Origin: Bacteroidota bacterium
Lineage (GTDB): Bacteria > Bacteroidota > Ignavibacteria > SZUA-365
Assembly (NCBI GenBank): GCA_029907355.1
Contig: JARYLZ010000016.1
Location: 1 to 46,391 of the forward strand
Direction: 5' to 3'
DNA: 46,391 nucleotides
Shown: piece after piece, positions 1 through 8,586 of the stretch
Layout of the letters: each line of letters opens with the position of its first letter
How positions within the stretch are numbered: the first letter of the stretch is position 1
The notes under the pieces: model-generated
Seen by the model: the letters and a program-made list of their open reading frames with translations, nothing else
Told to the model about the DNA's origin: nothing
Database searches by the model: none
Made by a program: the position numbers and the translations under genes

Positions 1-1
1 G

Positions 2-400
2 GAGGGGTGTTACATGGACACGGACGGCAACGGGACGGTGAACGGGTACGACTACATCGCGATACGGGTGAACTGGATGAGGACGCACGGGACGCCGAAG
101 GCGTCGACGGGCGTGGTGGAGACGTTCGCGTTGGAGGGGAACTACCCGAACCCGTTCAACCCGACGACGACGATCCGGTACGCGTTGCCGGAGCGGAGCG
201 AGGTGGAGTTGCGCGTGCTGGACATGCTGGGCCGCGAGGTGGCGGTGCTGGTGCGCGGTACGGTCGAGGCCGGCGTGCACACGGCGGCGTTCGACGCGCG
301 TGGCTTGGAGAGCGGCGCGTACACGGCGGTGGTGCGGATGACGGGCCTGGAGACGGGCGCGACGTTCACGAAGGCCATCCGCATGTCGCTGGTCAAGTAA
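2..400 (+). CDS. C-terminal end of a secreted protein with dockerin-like and T9SS sorting domains (5' truncated by window)
   Basis: Only the last ~132 residues are visible; the open frame enters from the left edge, so the ATG at 14 is probably internal. The segment DTDGNGTVNGYDY has the spacing of a dockerin or EF-hand calcium loop, as often found just before the sorting domain. It is followed by NYPNPFNPTTTIRYALP, then LDMLGREVAVLV and SGAYTAVVRM, the three conserved blocks of a T9SS type A C-terminal sorting domain, and it ends in K. Family knowledge: this domain directs transfer across the outer membrane and is then cleaved. What the passenger does cannot be seen. A strong terminator follows 45 bases downstream. 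Confidence 0.85.
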   Translation, partial: EGCYMDTDGNGTVNGYDYIAIRVNWMRTHGTPKASTGVVETFALEGNYPNPFNPTTTIRYALPERSEVELRVLDMLGREVAVLVRGTVEAGVHTAAFDARGLESGAYTAVVRMTGLETGATFTKAIRMSLVK

Positions 401-445
401 ACCTCACGCGTTGGCGTAACCTCGCTCCACAACCCATTCCGAACC

Positions 446-482
446 GCGGGCCCACCTATCCAGGCGGGCCCGCTCGTTTTTT
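446..482 (+). terminator. Rho-independent terminator after the T9SS protein gene
   Basis: An 8-bp perfect stem (GCGGGCCC at 446-453 pairing with GGGCCCGC at 466-473) is followed by TCGTTTTTT. It lies 45 bases after the stop codon at 398-400. The rest of the gap to the next gene (483-716) shows no gene or other clear signal. Confidence 0.85.
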
Positions 483-716
483 CCCTCCGGGACATGATTT
501 CGACCTTTGTCCTTTCCCAGAGAGGCTGCATCCTTCCTCTTTCCTTCCCGGAATGTTTTGTCCTCCCCCTCGAGATCACTATCCAAACGGTGAACCGGTT
601 CTTTAAACCGGGGCACGAAAAACACGGCATTTCGTTCTCTTCACTCCCCGGCGACTCTCTCTCATCCCGATACGGCGGCGTCCATTCGAAGAGATAATTT
701 CCGTATTTTCGGTGAC

Positions 717-1451
717 GTGATATCCATCGTCGACCTCTGGAAAACGTTTTCGAACGGCAAACCGGTCCTTCGGGGAGTGAACCTCGAGATTCAAACCGGT
801 GAAACGATCGCAATCATCGGGCACAGCGGCTGTGGAAAGAGCGTTCTCCTCAAGCACATCATCGCTCTCCTTCGGCCGGACCGCGGTTCCGTCACGATCG
901 ATGGGGTTTCTCCCTTCCACCTCGGCGAGCGGGAGCTCAACGCCTTACGGACACGTTTCGGTTTCCTCTTCCAAGGTGCAGCGCTGTTCGACTCGATGAC
1001 CGTTCGGGACAATATCGCGTTGGGTCTCACCGAAAATACACGGATGACACCCGCGGAAATCGATCGGATCGTGATGGAGAAGCTCGAGCTCGTCGGCATG
1101 CCGGGGACGGGTCATCTCAAGCCTAGCGAACTCTCCGGCGGTATGAAAAAGCGCGTCGGCCTCGCGCGCGCTCTGGCGACGAATCCGGATTACCTGCTCT
1201 ACGACGAACCCACGACGGGCCTGGATCCCGTCATGTCCGACCAGATCGACCGTCTCATCGCCGATCTCACGCAGCGCTTGAACGTCACGTCCATCGTCGT
1301 CACACACGATATGGTCAGTGTTTCGACCATCGCGCACCGGGTGGCCATGATATACGAGGGGAAAATCCATTTCCAGGGAACACCTGACGAATTGAAAGCG
1401 GCACCGGATCCGATCATCCGTTCCTTCCTCGCCCGCACCCAAGCACGATGA
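717..1451 (+). CDS. ABC transporter ATP-binding protein, MlaF/Ttg2A type
   Basis: This 244-residue protein is a complete single ABC ATPase domain: Walker A GHSGCGKSV (about residues 34-42), Q-loop in FGFLFQGAALFDSMTV, signature LSGGMKKRVGLARAL, Walker B YLLYDEPTTGLDP and switch His in VVTHDM. The FLFQGAALFDSMTVRDN stretch and the PTTGLDP form are typical of MlaF, the cytoplasmic ATPase of the MlaFEDB phospholipid transporter that maintains outer-membrane lipid asymmetry. The start is a GTG at 717 with no obvious Shine-Dalgarno. In most genomes an MlaE permease gene and an MCE-domain gene sit next door; here neither flank has one, so the partners must be elsewhere. The ATPase assignment is secure; the Mla substrate class is inference from motifs. 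Confidence 0.85.
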   Translation: MISIVDLWKTFSNGKPVLRGVNLEIQTGETIAIIGHSGCGKSVLLKHIIALLRPDRGSVTIDGVSPFHLGERELNALRTRFGFLFQGAALFDSMTVRDNIALGLTENTRMTPAEIDRIVMEKLELVGMPGTGHLKPSELSGGMKKRVGLARALATNPDYLLYDEPTTGLDPVMSDQIDRLIADLTQRLNVTSIVVTHDMVSVSTIAHRVAMIYEGKIHFQGTPDELKAAPDPIIRSFLARTQAR

Positions 1452-1602
1452 ACGCGCGGGGAGACGTCCGCTCTTACTGCCGGTTTTTTCTCCGGAAAAG
1501 GAATCGTACTTTTGGAGACGTGTCGGCGTGTTTTTCAATCTCCTTTACGATTGACGAGCGACGCAAAATAAACACCGCACCTCCCATGCCTTCCGGTTTT
1601 TC

Positions 1603-3540
1603 ATGAACGACCCCATCGCAGAGTTCCGCTTCAAACCTTTCCGAGAGATGACCGACGAGGATTACCGCCTCATCGGGTTTCGATCGGGACTCGAGATCCA
1701 TCAACAATTGCTGACGGAGAAAAAGCTCTTCTGCCGCTGCCCCGCCGGCCTGTACAGCGATCATTACAACGCGGAAATCCTGCGTGAGATGCGCCCGACG
1801 CTATCCGAGCTCGGTGAGTACGACGGGACGGCACTCATGGAGTTCAAGACGAAAAAGGAGATCGTCTACCGCATCAACTACGAGACGGTCTGTACGTACG
1901 AGATGGATGACACCCCGCCGTTCGAGCTGAACGAGGAAGCCCTGGATATCGCCATCGGCATCGCGATGCTCTACCGGTGCTCTCTGGTGGACGAAATCCA
2001 CATCGCACGCAAGCAATATTTGGACGGGAGCATCCCGACGGGATTCCAGCGGACGACCATCGTGGGCGTGGAAGGGAGCATCCCTTACAAGGACCGCGAG
2101 ATCCGCATCGTCCAGCTCGGCCTCGAGGAAGATGCTTGCCGCGAGGTAAGCGACCGCTACCACCGCCGCGTGTATATCACGGACCGCCTCGGCATGCCGC
2201 TCATCGAGACCGTCACGGGTGCGGACATGCGCACGCCTCACGAGATCGCCGAAGTCGCCGACTTATGCCGCCGCATCGTCCGAAGCACGGGACAGGTCCG
2301 CACCGGCATCGGCGCGGCGAGGCAGGACGTCAACGTCAGCGTGACGGGCGGCACGAGAATCGAGATCAAGGGTGTCCCGCGCATCCCGGCGATTCCCCTC
2401 CTGACCTATAACGAGGCGATGCGCCAGTGGAACCTTCTCCGGCTGAAACGCGAACTGGAACGGCGCGGCATTACCGCGGAGACGTTCCGGAGCAGGACGG
2501 CGGACGTGACGCAAGCCGTGCGGAAGACGCGGTACCGTCCCCTCGCCCAAGCCCTCGCAAAGGGCTTCCAAGCACGCTGCGTCGTTCTCGAAGGTTTCCG
2601 CGGTCTCCTCGCATGGGAAACGCAGACCAACACCCGTTTCGGGAAAGAGATTTCGGACCGTGTGCGCGTCATCGAGTGCTTGATGGATCTGCCCAACATC
2701 GCACACAGCGACGGACCGGAAAAATCCCTCCCCCGCACGGAATGGAAGGCTCTGCGGACCGATCTGGCTGCGGGCGAGGACGACACCCTCGTCATTGTCT
2801 GGGGGCCCGAGACCGACGTCGAAACCGGCGCGAAAGAAATCGCCATCCGGGCGAGAGAAGCCGCCATCGGTGTCCCCTCCGAGACGCGGCAGGCCCTCAA
2901 GGACGGCACGAACGGTTTCGAACGCATCCTGCCCGGCCCCGACCGCATGTACCCCGACACGGATCTCCCGCCGAAGCGGATCACGCAGGAAAGGCTCGAG
3001 CGCATCCGCGCGACGCTCCCCGAACCCGTCTGGGAGCGGGAACGCCGCTACCGGGAACTGGGCGTCCCGCCGGATACCATCGTCCCACTCTCCATTTCCC
3101 CGTACGCCGCCCTTTTCAACCGGCTCGTGACGGGAAAAAACGTGGAACCCGTCCGCGCTGCGGTAGCCCTCGTCCAGTACACGAAGAGACTCGCCCGCCG
3201 ATACGGGAAAGACAACGGGCTCGCACCGGAAACCGTAGAGGGGATATTCGATGCTTGCATTGCCGGCAGACTCGCGTGGGATGCCATTCTCCCCGCGATG
3301 GATGCCGCTGTGCGCCGCGGTTCCTTCGATGCCCTCAGCCTCCCCCCGCCATGCACGGATGAGGAAGCCGACGGCGTGATCCGCGAGGAAGCGGCTTTCT
3401 TGCGGGAGAACCCGCCCAAGCGGCCGGAACGGTTTGGAGAGATCTTGATCGGCCGCGCCATGCGCAGGCTTCGCGGCAGAATCCCGGCTCCCGTCGTGGT
3501 CGAGCGCGTGCGTCGGTTGCTCGAGGAGGAAAGGCGATGA
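1603..3540 (+). CDS. gatE: Glutamyl-tRNA(Gln) amidotransferase subunit E (archaeal type)
   Basis: This 645-residue protein has the length and architecture of GatE, the tRNA-binding and amidating subunit of the archaeal GatDE complex that converts Glu-tRNA(Gln) to Gln-tRNA(Gln). Near residues 26-43 is GLEIHQQLLTEKKLFCRCP; the IHQQL form distinguishes GatE from bacterial GatB. Next come the GatB/E catalytic core (FELNEEALDIAIGIAMLY, QYLDGSIPTGFQRT, RQDVNVSVTGGTRIEIKG), a central insertion of the AspRS GAD type (about 285-420), the GatE-like MYPDTDLPP motif, and a helical YqeY-like tail. The stop overlaps the gatD start by four bases (ATGA), implying translational coupling. Codon use looks like its neighbours, so a transfer, if it happened, is not recent. 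Its presence in a bacterial contig is unusual. Confidence 0.93.
   Translation: MNDPIAEFRFKPFREMTDEDYRLIGFRSGLEIHQQLLTEKKLFCRCPAGLYSDHYNAEILREMRPTLSELGEYDGTALMEFKTKKEIVYRINYETVCTYEMDDTPPFELNEEALDIAIGIAMLYRCSLVDEIHIARKQYLDGSIPTGFQRTTIVGVEGSIPYKDREIRIVQLGLEEDACREVSDRYHRRVYITDRLGMPLIETVTGADMRTPHEIAEVADLCRRIVRSTGQVRTGIGAARQDVNVSVTGGTRIEIKGVPRIPAIPLLTYNEAMRQWNLLRLKRELERRGITAETFRSRTADVTQAVRKTRYRPLAQALAKGFQARCVVLEGFRGLLAWETQTNTRFGKEISDRVRVIECLMDLPNIAHSDGPEKSLPRTEWKALRTDLAAGEDDTLVIVWGPETDVETGAKEIAIRAREAAIGVPSETRQALKDGTNGFERILPGPDRMYPDTDLPPKRITQERLERIRATLPEPVWERERRYRELGVPPDTIVPLSISPYAALFNRLVTGKNVEPVRAAVALVQYTKRLARRYGKDNGLAPETVEGIFDACIAGRLAWDAILPAMDAAVRRGSFDALSLPPPCTDEEADGVIREEAAFLRENPPKRPERFGEILIGRAMRRLRGRIPAPVVVERVRRLLEEERR
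3523..3534 (+). promoter_or_regulatory. Ribosome binding site of gatD inside the end of gatE
   Basis: The purine-rich run GAGGAGGAAAGG ends two bases before the gatD ATG at 3537, placing the AGGAGG core seven bases upstream. It lies within the last codons of gatE and fixes the gatD start at the four-base overlap. Confidence 0.8.
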
Positions 3541-4922
3541 CAGCGAACGACTACAAGGGATATCGCGGCGAAGCTTTGGCCGCGCTCCAGAAATTCCAAG
3601 CACCCGTGTGGAGCGATGTGGAAATCACGACGGACAAGGGTTCCTTCACGGGAATCATCCTCCCGCGCTCGGAAACCGCCGATCCCCTTCACGTGGTCAT
3701 CAAGCTCCGCTCCGGCTACAACATCGGGATCAACGCCGCGGGGATCCGCTCCATCACGCTGCAAGGGCGAAAAGAAGCGCATTACAAGATCCCCGAAAAA
3801 GAGTTCCCGTACGACCCGAAGAAGCCGCGCGTCAAACTGCTCGGCACGGGCGGTACGATCGCAAGCAGGTTGGACTATCGAACCGGTGCGGTCATTCCGG
3901 CATTCTCGCCGGGCGAACTCTACGGCTCCGTCCCCGAGCTCGCCGACATCTGCAACCTCGAGACGGAGAAGCTCTACGGCGTTTTCAGCGAGAACATGGG
4001 ACCCGAGCAATGGCGTGGCACGGCGGAAGCGATCGGGCGCGAGATCGAACGCGGCGTGCAGGGCATCGTGATCGGGCATGGTACGGATACGATGCACCAC
4101 ACAGCGGGCATCCTCACCTACATGGTACAGAACTCTCCGGTGCCCATCGTCATGGTCGGTTCCCAACGCTCGAGCGATCGCCCCTCGTCCGATGCGGCAC
4201 TGAATCTCATGCACGCCGTGAAAACCGCGGCGGAGAGCGACATCGCCGAGGTCATGGTCTGCATGTTCGGGCCGACTTCCAACATGTACGGGCTGCTCCA
4301 CCGCGGGACACGGGTCCGGAAAATGCACTCCAGCTACCGTTCCACGTTCCGCACCATCGGCGACATCCCCCTGGCGATGGTAAGCCGTGAGAAAATCACG
4401 CCGCTCCGGCACGATTACGCCCGGCGCCGGAGCGATAAGAACGTGACGATCAACACCGCGTTCGAGGAGATGGTCAGCATCGTCTACTACTACCCCAACA
4501 TGCGACCGGACATTATCGACGCGCTGATCGACAACGGCTACAAGGGAATCGTCATCGCCGGCACGGGGCTCGGGCACGTGAACAAGCCTTTGTACCCCTC
4601 CATCAAACGCGCCCATGAAAAGGGAATCGCGATGTACATGACGGTGCAAACGCTCTGGGGTTACGTTCAGATGTACGTATACGATACGGGCCGCGACTTG
4701 ATGGAACTGGGAATCGTCCCGGCTTCGAACATGCTCCCTGAAGTCGCATACGTCAAACTCGGTTGGGCGCTGGGACAGACTTCGGACCTCGAGGAAGTAC
4801 GCCGCATCATGCTGACGCCTATCGGCGGGGACATCACCGAACGGGAACCGCATAACGGCTACCTCATCCTCCAGGGCGGCATCCCGGAAGTCGAAGAATT
4901 CATCTCCCGAACGTGGAAATGA
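3537..4922 (+). CDS. gatD: Glutamyl-tRNA(Gln) amidotransferase subunit D (archaeal type)
   Basis: This 461-residue protein has the two-part structure of GatD: an N-terminal beta-barrel domain (about 20-95) that plain asparaginases lack, then an L-asparaginase-like domain. The asparaginase active site is complete: TGGTIAS with nucleophile candidate Thr107, HGTDT with Thr183-Asp184, and a Lys near 262 in RVRKMHSS. Thr107 to Thr183 is 76 residues, as in characterised archaeal GatD. Family role: it hydrolyses glutamine and channels ammonia to GatE. It is translationally coupled to gatE and they form a two-gene unit. Converging thyX lies 87 bases downstream. A simple type I asparaginase is excluded by the N-terminal domain and the gatE partner. 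Confidence 0.93.
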   Translation: MTANDYKGYRGEALAALQKFQAPVWSDVEITTDKGSFTGIILPRSETADPLHVVIKLRSGYNIGINAAGIRSITLQGRKEAHYKIPEKEFPYDPKKPRVKLLGTGGTIASRLDYRTGAVIPAFSPGELYGSVPELADICNLETEKLYGVFSENMGPEQWRGTAEAIGREIERGVQGIVIGHGTDTMHHTAGILTYMVQNSPVPIVMVGSQRSSDRPSSDAALNLMHAVKTAAESDIAEVMVCMFGPTSNMYGLLHRGTRVRKMHSSYRSTFRTIGDIPLAMVSREKITPLRHDYARRRSDKNVTINTAFEEMVSIVYYYPNMRPDIIDALIDNGYKGIVIAGTGLGHVNKPLYPSIKRAHEKGIAMYMTVQTLWGYVQMYVYDTGRDLMELGIVPASNMLPEVAYVKLGWALGQTSDLEEVRRIMLTPIGGDITEREPHNGYLILQGGIPEVEEFISRTWK

Positions 4923-4991
4923 CGCGCTGAACCTTCGCGGGACCGATCAGACTACGGGGAACAAGGCGGGGAAAGACCGCCGCCCGCGAAG

Positions 4992-5028
4992 AAAAACTCC
5001 CGCTCCTCTTCATGAGGAGGGAGCGGCC
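4992..5028 (-). terminator. Terminator hairpin overlapping the thyX stop codon
   Basis: Read on the minus strand, CCGCTCCCTCCTCATGAAGAGGAGCGG folds into a GC-rich stem with a small bulge and is followed by GAGTTTTTC. The thyX stop codon (5010-5012) sits inside the hairpin, so the end of the reading frame and the terminator are superimposed. It may also slow transcription arriving from gatD on the other strand, though no U-run exists in that direction. Confidence 0.7.
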
Positions 5029-5969
5029 CGCCACGGGATGCGGAAGCCAAAAGATGCGAGTTTTTCCTCGACCTCCTCGCGTTCGAGGTTGCGCGTGAGG
5101 GGTTCCCCCTCGGGCGGCAGGAGGCCTGCCGAACGCGCGAGTTCTACGGCTTCGCTCTCCCTGCCTTCGACGAGACATCGGACCAGTTCGACCTCCGTGC
5201 GCGAAAACTCGACCGCACCGAGGCGGTATTCCTCGAACGCTTCCCACGTGAGGGGGCACCAGCGGCTGACGATGTCTCGACCGATCACCTCGGCGTAGGC
5301 GCGGATCTCGAACTGCGCGTGGGCCTCCATTCTCAGCGCGAGGAAATGGAGAAGATTGTGGAGGTCGATTTTCCAGTACGCTTCGGTGTACGTGGAGAGG
5401 GGCAGGTCCTTGCGCGCCTGTTCACGGGCGATGCCTGCCGCGAGACGCTCTTCGTAGACGGTTCTCGCCGCCCTCTGGAGTTCTTCCTCCGCTTTCGTGA
5501 AGTGCACGCCGCGCCCTGCATCCAGACAACCCTCGCTCCCTTGGCGGTTGGACACGGATTGCAGGCGCCACTCGCCCGGTGAGGTTTTTCGCATCGCATC
5601 GATCGCGATGGAATACCGCGTGGAATATTCGTTCACGCTCGCCGTCCGGTGACGGATCCACTGGCGCCACGTGTCCATCGGCACGCGCACGTGGAGTTTG
5701 ATCTCGCACATTTCGAACGGCGAACTGTGCCGGTGGCGCATGAGGTAGCGGATCAACCCGCGGTCCTCGTGCCTTTTCTTCGTACCTGCGCCGTACGAGA
5801 CGCGCGCCGCCTGGACAATAGCGGCATCCGACCCCATGTAATCGATTACCCGGACAAATCCGTCGTCGAGTACGGGAAACGGGGTACCCAGGATCTCATC
5901 CATTGCGGGGACACCGGGGCGGATCAATTTTTCGGACTGCTGTTCCATCGCCGCTCTCACTTTTATCAT
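5010..5969 (-). CDS. thyX: Flavin-dependent thymidylate synthase ThyX
   Basis: ThyX makes dTMP from dUMP using methylenetetrahydrofolate and FAD/NADPH. The signature RHRTASVNEYSTRY (residues 106-119) matches the diagnostic RHRxxSxNExSxRY motif. HSSPFE (81-86) and the C-terminal helical segment ending in SRWCPLTWEAF also fit the family. At 319 residues it is at the long end, through an N-terminal extension and a ~50-residue acidic tail. The start is uncertain: ATG at 5969 has a weak upstream context, while the in-frame ATG at 5948 is preceded by GTGAGAGCGGCG. It converges with gatD; upstream is a long gene-poor stretch that presumably carries its promoter. Confidence 0.95.
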   Translation of the reverse strand: MIKVRAAMEQQSEKLIRPGVPAMDEILGTPFPVLDDGFVRVIDYMGSDAAIVQAARVSYGAGTKKRHEDRGLIRYLMRHRHSSPFEMCEIKLHVRVPMDTWRQWIRHRTASVNEYSTRYSIAIDAMRKTSPGEWRLQSVSNRQGSEGCLDAGRGVHFTKAEEELQRAARTVYEERLAAGIAREQARKDLPLSTYTEAYWKIDLHNLLHFLALRMEAHAQFEIRAYAEVIGRDIVSRWCPLTWEAFEEYRLGAVEFSRTEVELVRCLVEGRESEAVELARSAGLLPPEGEPLTRNLEREEVEEKLASFGFRIPWRAAPSS

Positions 5970-6786
5970 TCCGGAAACGCGTGGGCCGCTCGACGGAATC
6001 TAGCACCTCAACCTCTCCAAGAAAAATCGCTCTGCGATGATACCGCATATCAAAGTGCAGGATGATCTGCAATGTCCAAAATTCGGATACCAGGGATGAA
6101 TGTGTTCCCGAATGCTACACCTGTTGGAGTGCAAGACTTGAAAAAACGGGGATTTCGATGCGGAAAACCGACCTTTTCTCCCCCTCGACGTGGCAAAAAT
6201 CTTGCAACACCGTTTCATCGAGCTCTCGATCCCCGTGCCCTCATCGAGTCAACAATGATGCAAATGCCTATGAACTTCGCTCTTCTCTTCGTCCTTTCGA
6301 CTCTTCAAGCCCCGCAGACCAACGTTGGGATATGTCCCGCCGGCATACCCCCCTCGAGCGATAGCCGATTGCACACGGGACTCATGGTGGCGACTGAGAG
6401 GGCACCAAACGTCAACCCGGGGTCCGTCGGGCTCCGCGAGCAACCGCTCTATCGCAGGGAAAGCGACGGGCGATCTCAAATCGATCGCGATGGATCTTTC
6501 AACACCCCCGCAGCCGAGAAAACACACTTTGGAACCGCCACACGAAGGCCTTTCATCGGCATGCAGAAAATCTGCTGGCTGCCTTACCGGCGGGCCGCAT
6601 TTTCGTAAACCACGCATCACCGGCACATTCATGAGAAAAGCCCAACGGAAAGGAAATGTCTCCATACCGATCTGCATCCACGGCAAGATCGGTTTCGCAG
6701 CATGAGACGCTCATGTGTTCTTTCCCTTGTCACGGCGCAGCGCCTACCCGACTTCTCACCCCTTTCACTTGCAACGCCCCACGATC
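5970..6786. other. Gene-poor region between thyX and the PAS protein
   Basis: This 817-base stretch has open frames on both strands (for example 6072-6608 plus and 6249-6686 minus), but their translations are rich in Arg, Pro, Ser and Cys, lack recognisable motifs and show no good ribosome site. No RNA gene or clear hairpin terminator was recognised. It must hold the promoters of thyX (leftward) and probably of the gene at 6787 (rightward). Confidence 0.5.
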
Positions 6787-7518
6787 ATGAAAGACTCACG
6801 CAATACCGCTTCCCCGGACCCCTCCCCCCTCGTTGGTGGGAAGGAATCCGACGATACGTTATGCCCTGCTTGGCTCGAACACACAGCTCGGAAACTCGCA
6901 GAGCGGGATCTGCTCGAGATGGCTCTCCTCTCGGAAAAAGCTCCGGACCCCATCATCGAGATATCGCTCGAGGGAAATGTGACGTTCTGCAACGCCGCAG
7001 CGCGCAGAGTATTCACGGACATCATCCCCCTCGGGCATCGGCATCCCGTCCTCGACGGCCTGGCTGCGGTCGTCGAGCGGTTCGTGACAGGCAACGAAGC
7101 GGAGCACGTGCGGGATATCGCGTGGGAGGGGAAAAGATACGAGCAGAGATTCTCGCTTCACCCCTGCCATGATCGCGTGCGCATCTTTCACCACGACGTC
7201 ACGGAAAACAGGGCTCTCGATGCACTCGCCCGACGGCTGCAGAGGGTTCTCGCCCGCGAGCGGACCGACACGTTCCGAATGATCGAGGGGTTCCGCTCGG
7301 AAATTCTCTCGGAGCTTCTCGTGCTCGAGGGGTATTCATCTCTCTTGCAGGAACTCCTGCCGGGTGAAGAGGGGATACACCCGAAGGAAATCTTTCTGCT
7401 GCTCGCCTCGTGTCTCAGGAGAGTGCGCGCATCCATCGACTCGTTTTCGGAGAGTTATTCCATCCTGAGTTCGTTCCCGGTGAGCTACAGGGAATGCCCC
7501 CCTCACGAATCCTCGTAA
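6787..7518 (+). CDS. PAS-domain protein, possible sensor fragment
   Basis: With the ATG at 6787 the protein has 243 residues. Residues about 47-135 form a PAS-like fold: LLSEKAPDPIIEISLEGNV followed by FCNAAARRVF is the usual start of a PAS domain, and the segment closes with RIFHHDVTEN, the typical PAS exit. It continues into a helical region (ALARRLQRVLARERTDTFR) resembling a signalling helix or histidine-kinase DHp lead-in, but no H-box or ATPase domain follows. The in-frame ATG at 6715 would add 24 Arg/Ser/Pro-rich residues and looks less likely. It may be a stand-alone sensor or the N-terminal remnant of a kinase. The ligand and partner are unknown, and no response regulator is nearby. 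Confidence 0.6.
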   Translation: MKDSRNTASPDPSPLVGGKESDDTLCPAWLEHTARKLAERDLLEMALLSEKAPDPIIEISLEGNVTFCNAAARRVFTDIIPLGHRHPVLDGLAAVVERFVTGNEAEHVRDIAWEGKRYEQRFSLHPCHDRVRIFHHDVTENRALDALARRLQRVLARERTDTFRMIEGFRSEILSELLVLEGYSSLLQELLPGEEGIHPKEIFLLLASCLRRVRASIDSFSESYSILSSFPVSYRECPPHESS

Positions 7519-7706
7519 TGGGGAGGCATACCTTCGTTTTTCAGCAGCGAGCGGGGAGGCCGATCCCTCCCGATCGATCGGTATACTCGTTTCCCGGCAT
7601 CGACGGAACAAGAGGCACTCCAACCCACCTCACCGGCCCCCTTTCGATGAACGGCATGCGGAACACGCATGCTAAGAGAGACGCTTGGCGGGCGCACATG
7701 CGGACC

Positions 7707-8423
7707 TCAATTCCGCATCGTGAGGCCTATTTGAATCTGTAGCCCCGTGAAGTCTTTCTGCTGAGTCAAGAGCGGTTCTTTGAACGTGACGACATGGTAC
7801 TTCGCGGCGACTCCGACACCGAGGCTTCGGCCGAGAAAGAGGTCCACCCCCGCACCGGCTGCGCCCCCGAAGGCAATGAGAGTCTTGTCTCCCGTGTTTT
7901 TCGACCGCAATTCCGCGGACGAGGGGTCATACTTCCACTCCGTCGTCCCGGATACGCCGACATAGGCGCCTCCTTCGACGCACAGGAAAGGCTGTAACGA
8001 GCTCTCTTGAGGAAGAGGGTTCACGGATAAACCGGCGGTCACCGGAATGACGACAACCCAAGCATCCGCTTCACGGGTCAGCGATGGAGTCGGGTTTACC
8101 GGCAGTTGGTTCAGACGAAACGCATATGAGGAGTACCATCCGCCGACGGAGATGTCGAAGAGAACGGGACGGATGATCTCGTAGCGGTACTGGAAATCGA
8201 TGCCCAGGGCCTGAGACTGATCGATGGTTTGATCGATATTCCCAGCATTTGCGTCTTGCAGGGCGAAGCTCCTTTCGACATCCCGGGGAAACCATGCACC
8301 GACACGAATGGAGAAGATGTCCTGCTTGACCCGCTCTCGCACGACCGTCGTGCGTTGCGTCTCCTGTGCGAGGAGGGAAACGCAAAGCAGCAGGAATACT
8401 GAAGCAATGCGAAAGGCTCTCAT
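7707..8423 (-). CDS. Outer-membrane beta-barrel protein
   Basis: This 238-residue protein begins with a clear signal peptide (MRAFRIASVFLLLCVSLLAQ, cleavage probably after LLA or AQE). The rest is alternating polar/hydrophobic strands with aromatic girdles (FDISVGGWYSSYAF, GVAAKYHVVTF), glycine-rich turns and a final strand QIQIGLTMRN. This is the pattern of an eight- to ten-stranded OmpA/OmpW-like barrel, common in FCB bacteria. The start is supported by GAGGT seven bases upstream. It stands alone on the minus strand, 163 bases downstream of the channel-like gene. A precise family or substrate cannot be named. Confidence 0.75.
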   Translation of the reverse strand: MRAFRIASVFLLLCVSLLAQETQRTTVVRERVKQDIFSIRVGAWFPRDVERSFALQDANAGNIDQTIDQSQALGIDFQYRYEIIRPVLFDISVGGWYSSYAFRLNQLPVNPTPSLTREADAWVVVIPVTAGLSVNPLPQESSLQPFLCVEGGAYVGVSGTTEWKYDPSSAELRSKNTGDKTLIAFGGAAGAGVDLFLGRSLGVGVAAKYHVVTFKEPLLTQQKDFTGLQIQIGLTMRN

Positions 8424-8586
8424 CGGTCGACCTCGTTGAATATTCGTGGGATATTCTCCTGGATCGAGGAATCGGGAATTCGGCGAGGAAATGGACGGAA
8501 CGAACGATGGCGACAGTCCGAAAGCACATTTCCATCACGCGTCCAGGCGCCTCGCGCATCGTTCTTCTCCATGGGAGGCTGATCGT

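Noticed and set aside
1480-1510. Possible terminator after the MlaF-like gene (CCGG around TTTTTT)
   Set aside because: Only a four-base stem, with the T-run in the loop instead of after the stem.
3048-4853. 601-codon minus-strand open frame
   Set aside because: Antisense shadow of gatE/gatD, His- and Arg-rich without motifs.
6072-6608. 178-codon plus-strand open frame in the gene-poor region
   Set aside because: No ribosome site, no hydrophobic or conserved pattern, and overlapping open frames of similar quality on the other strand.
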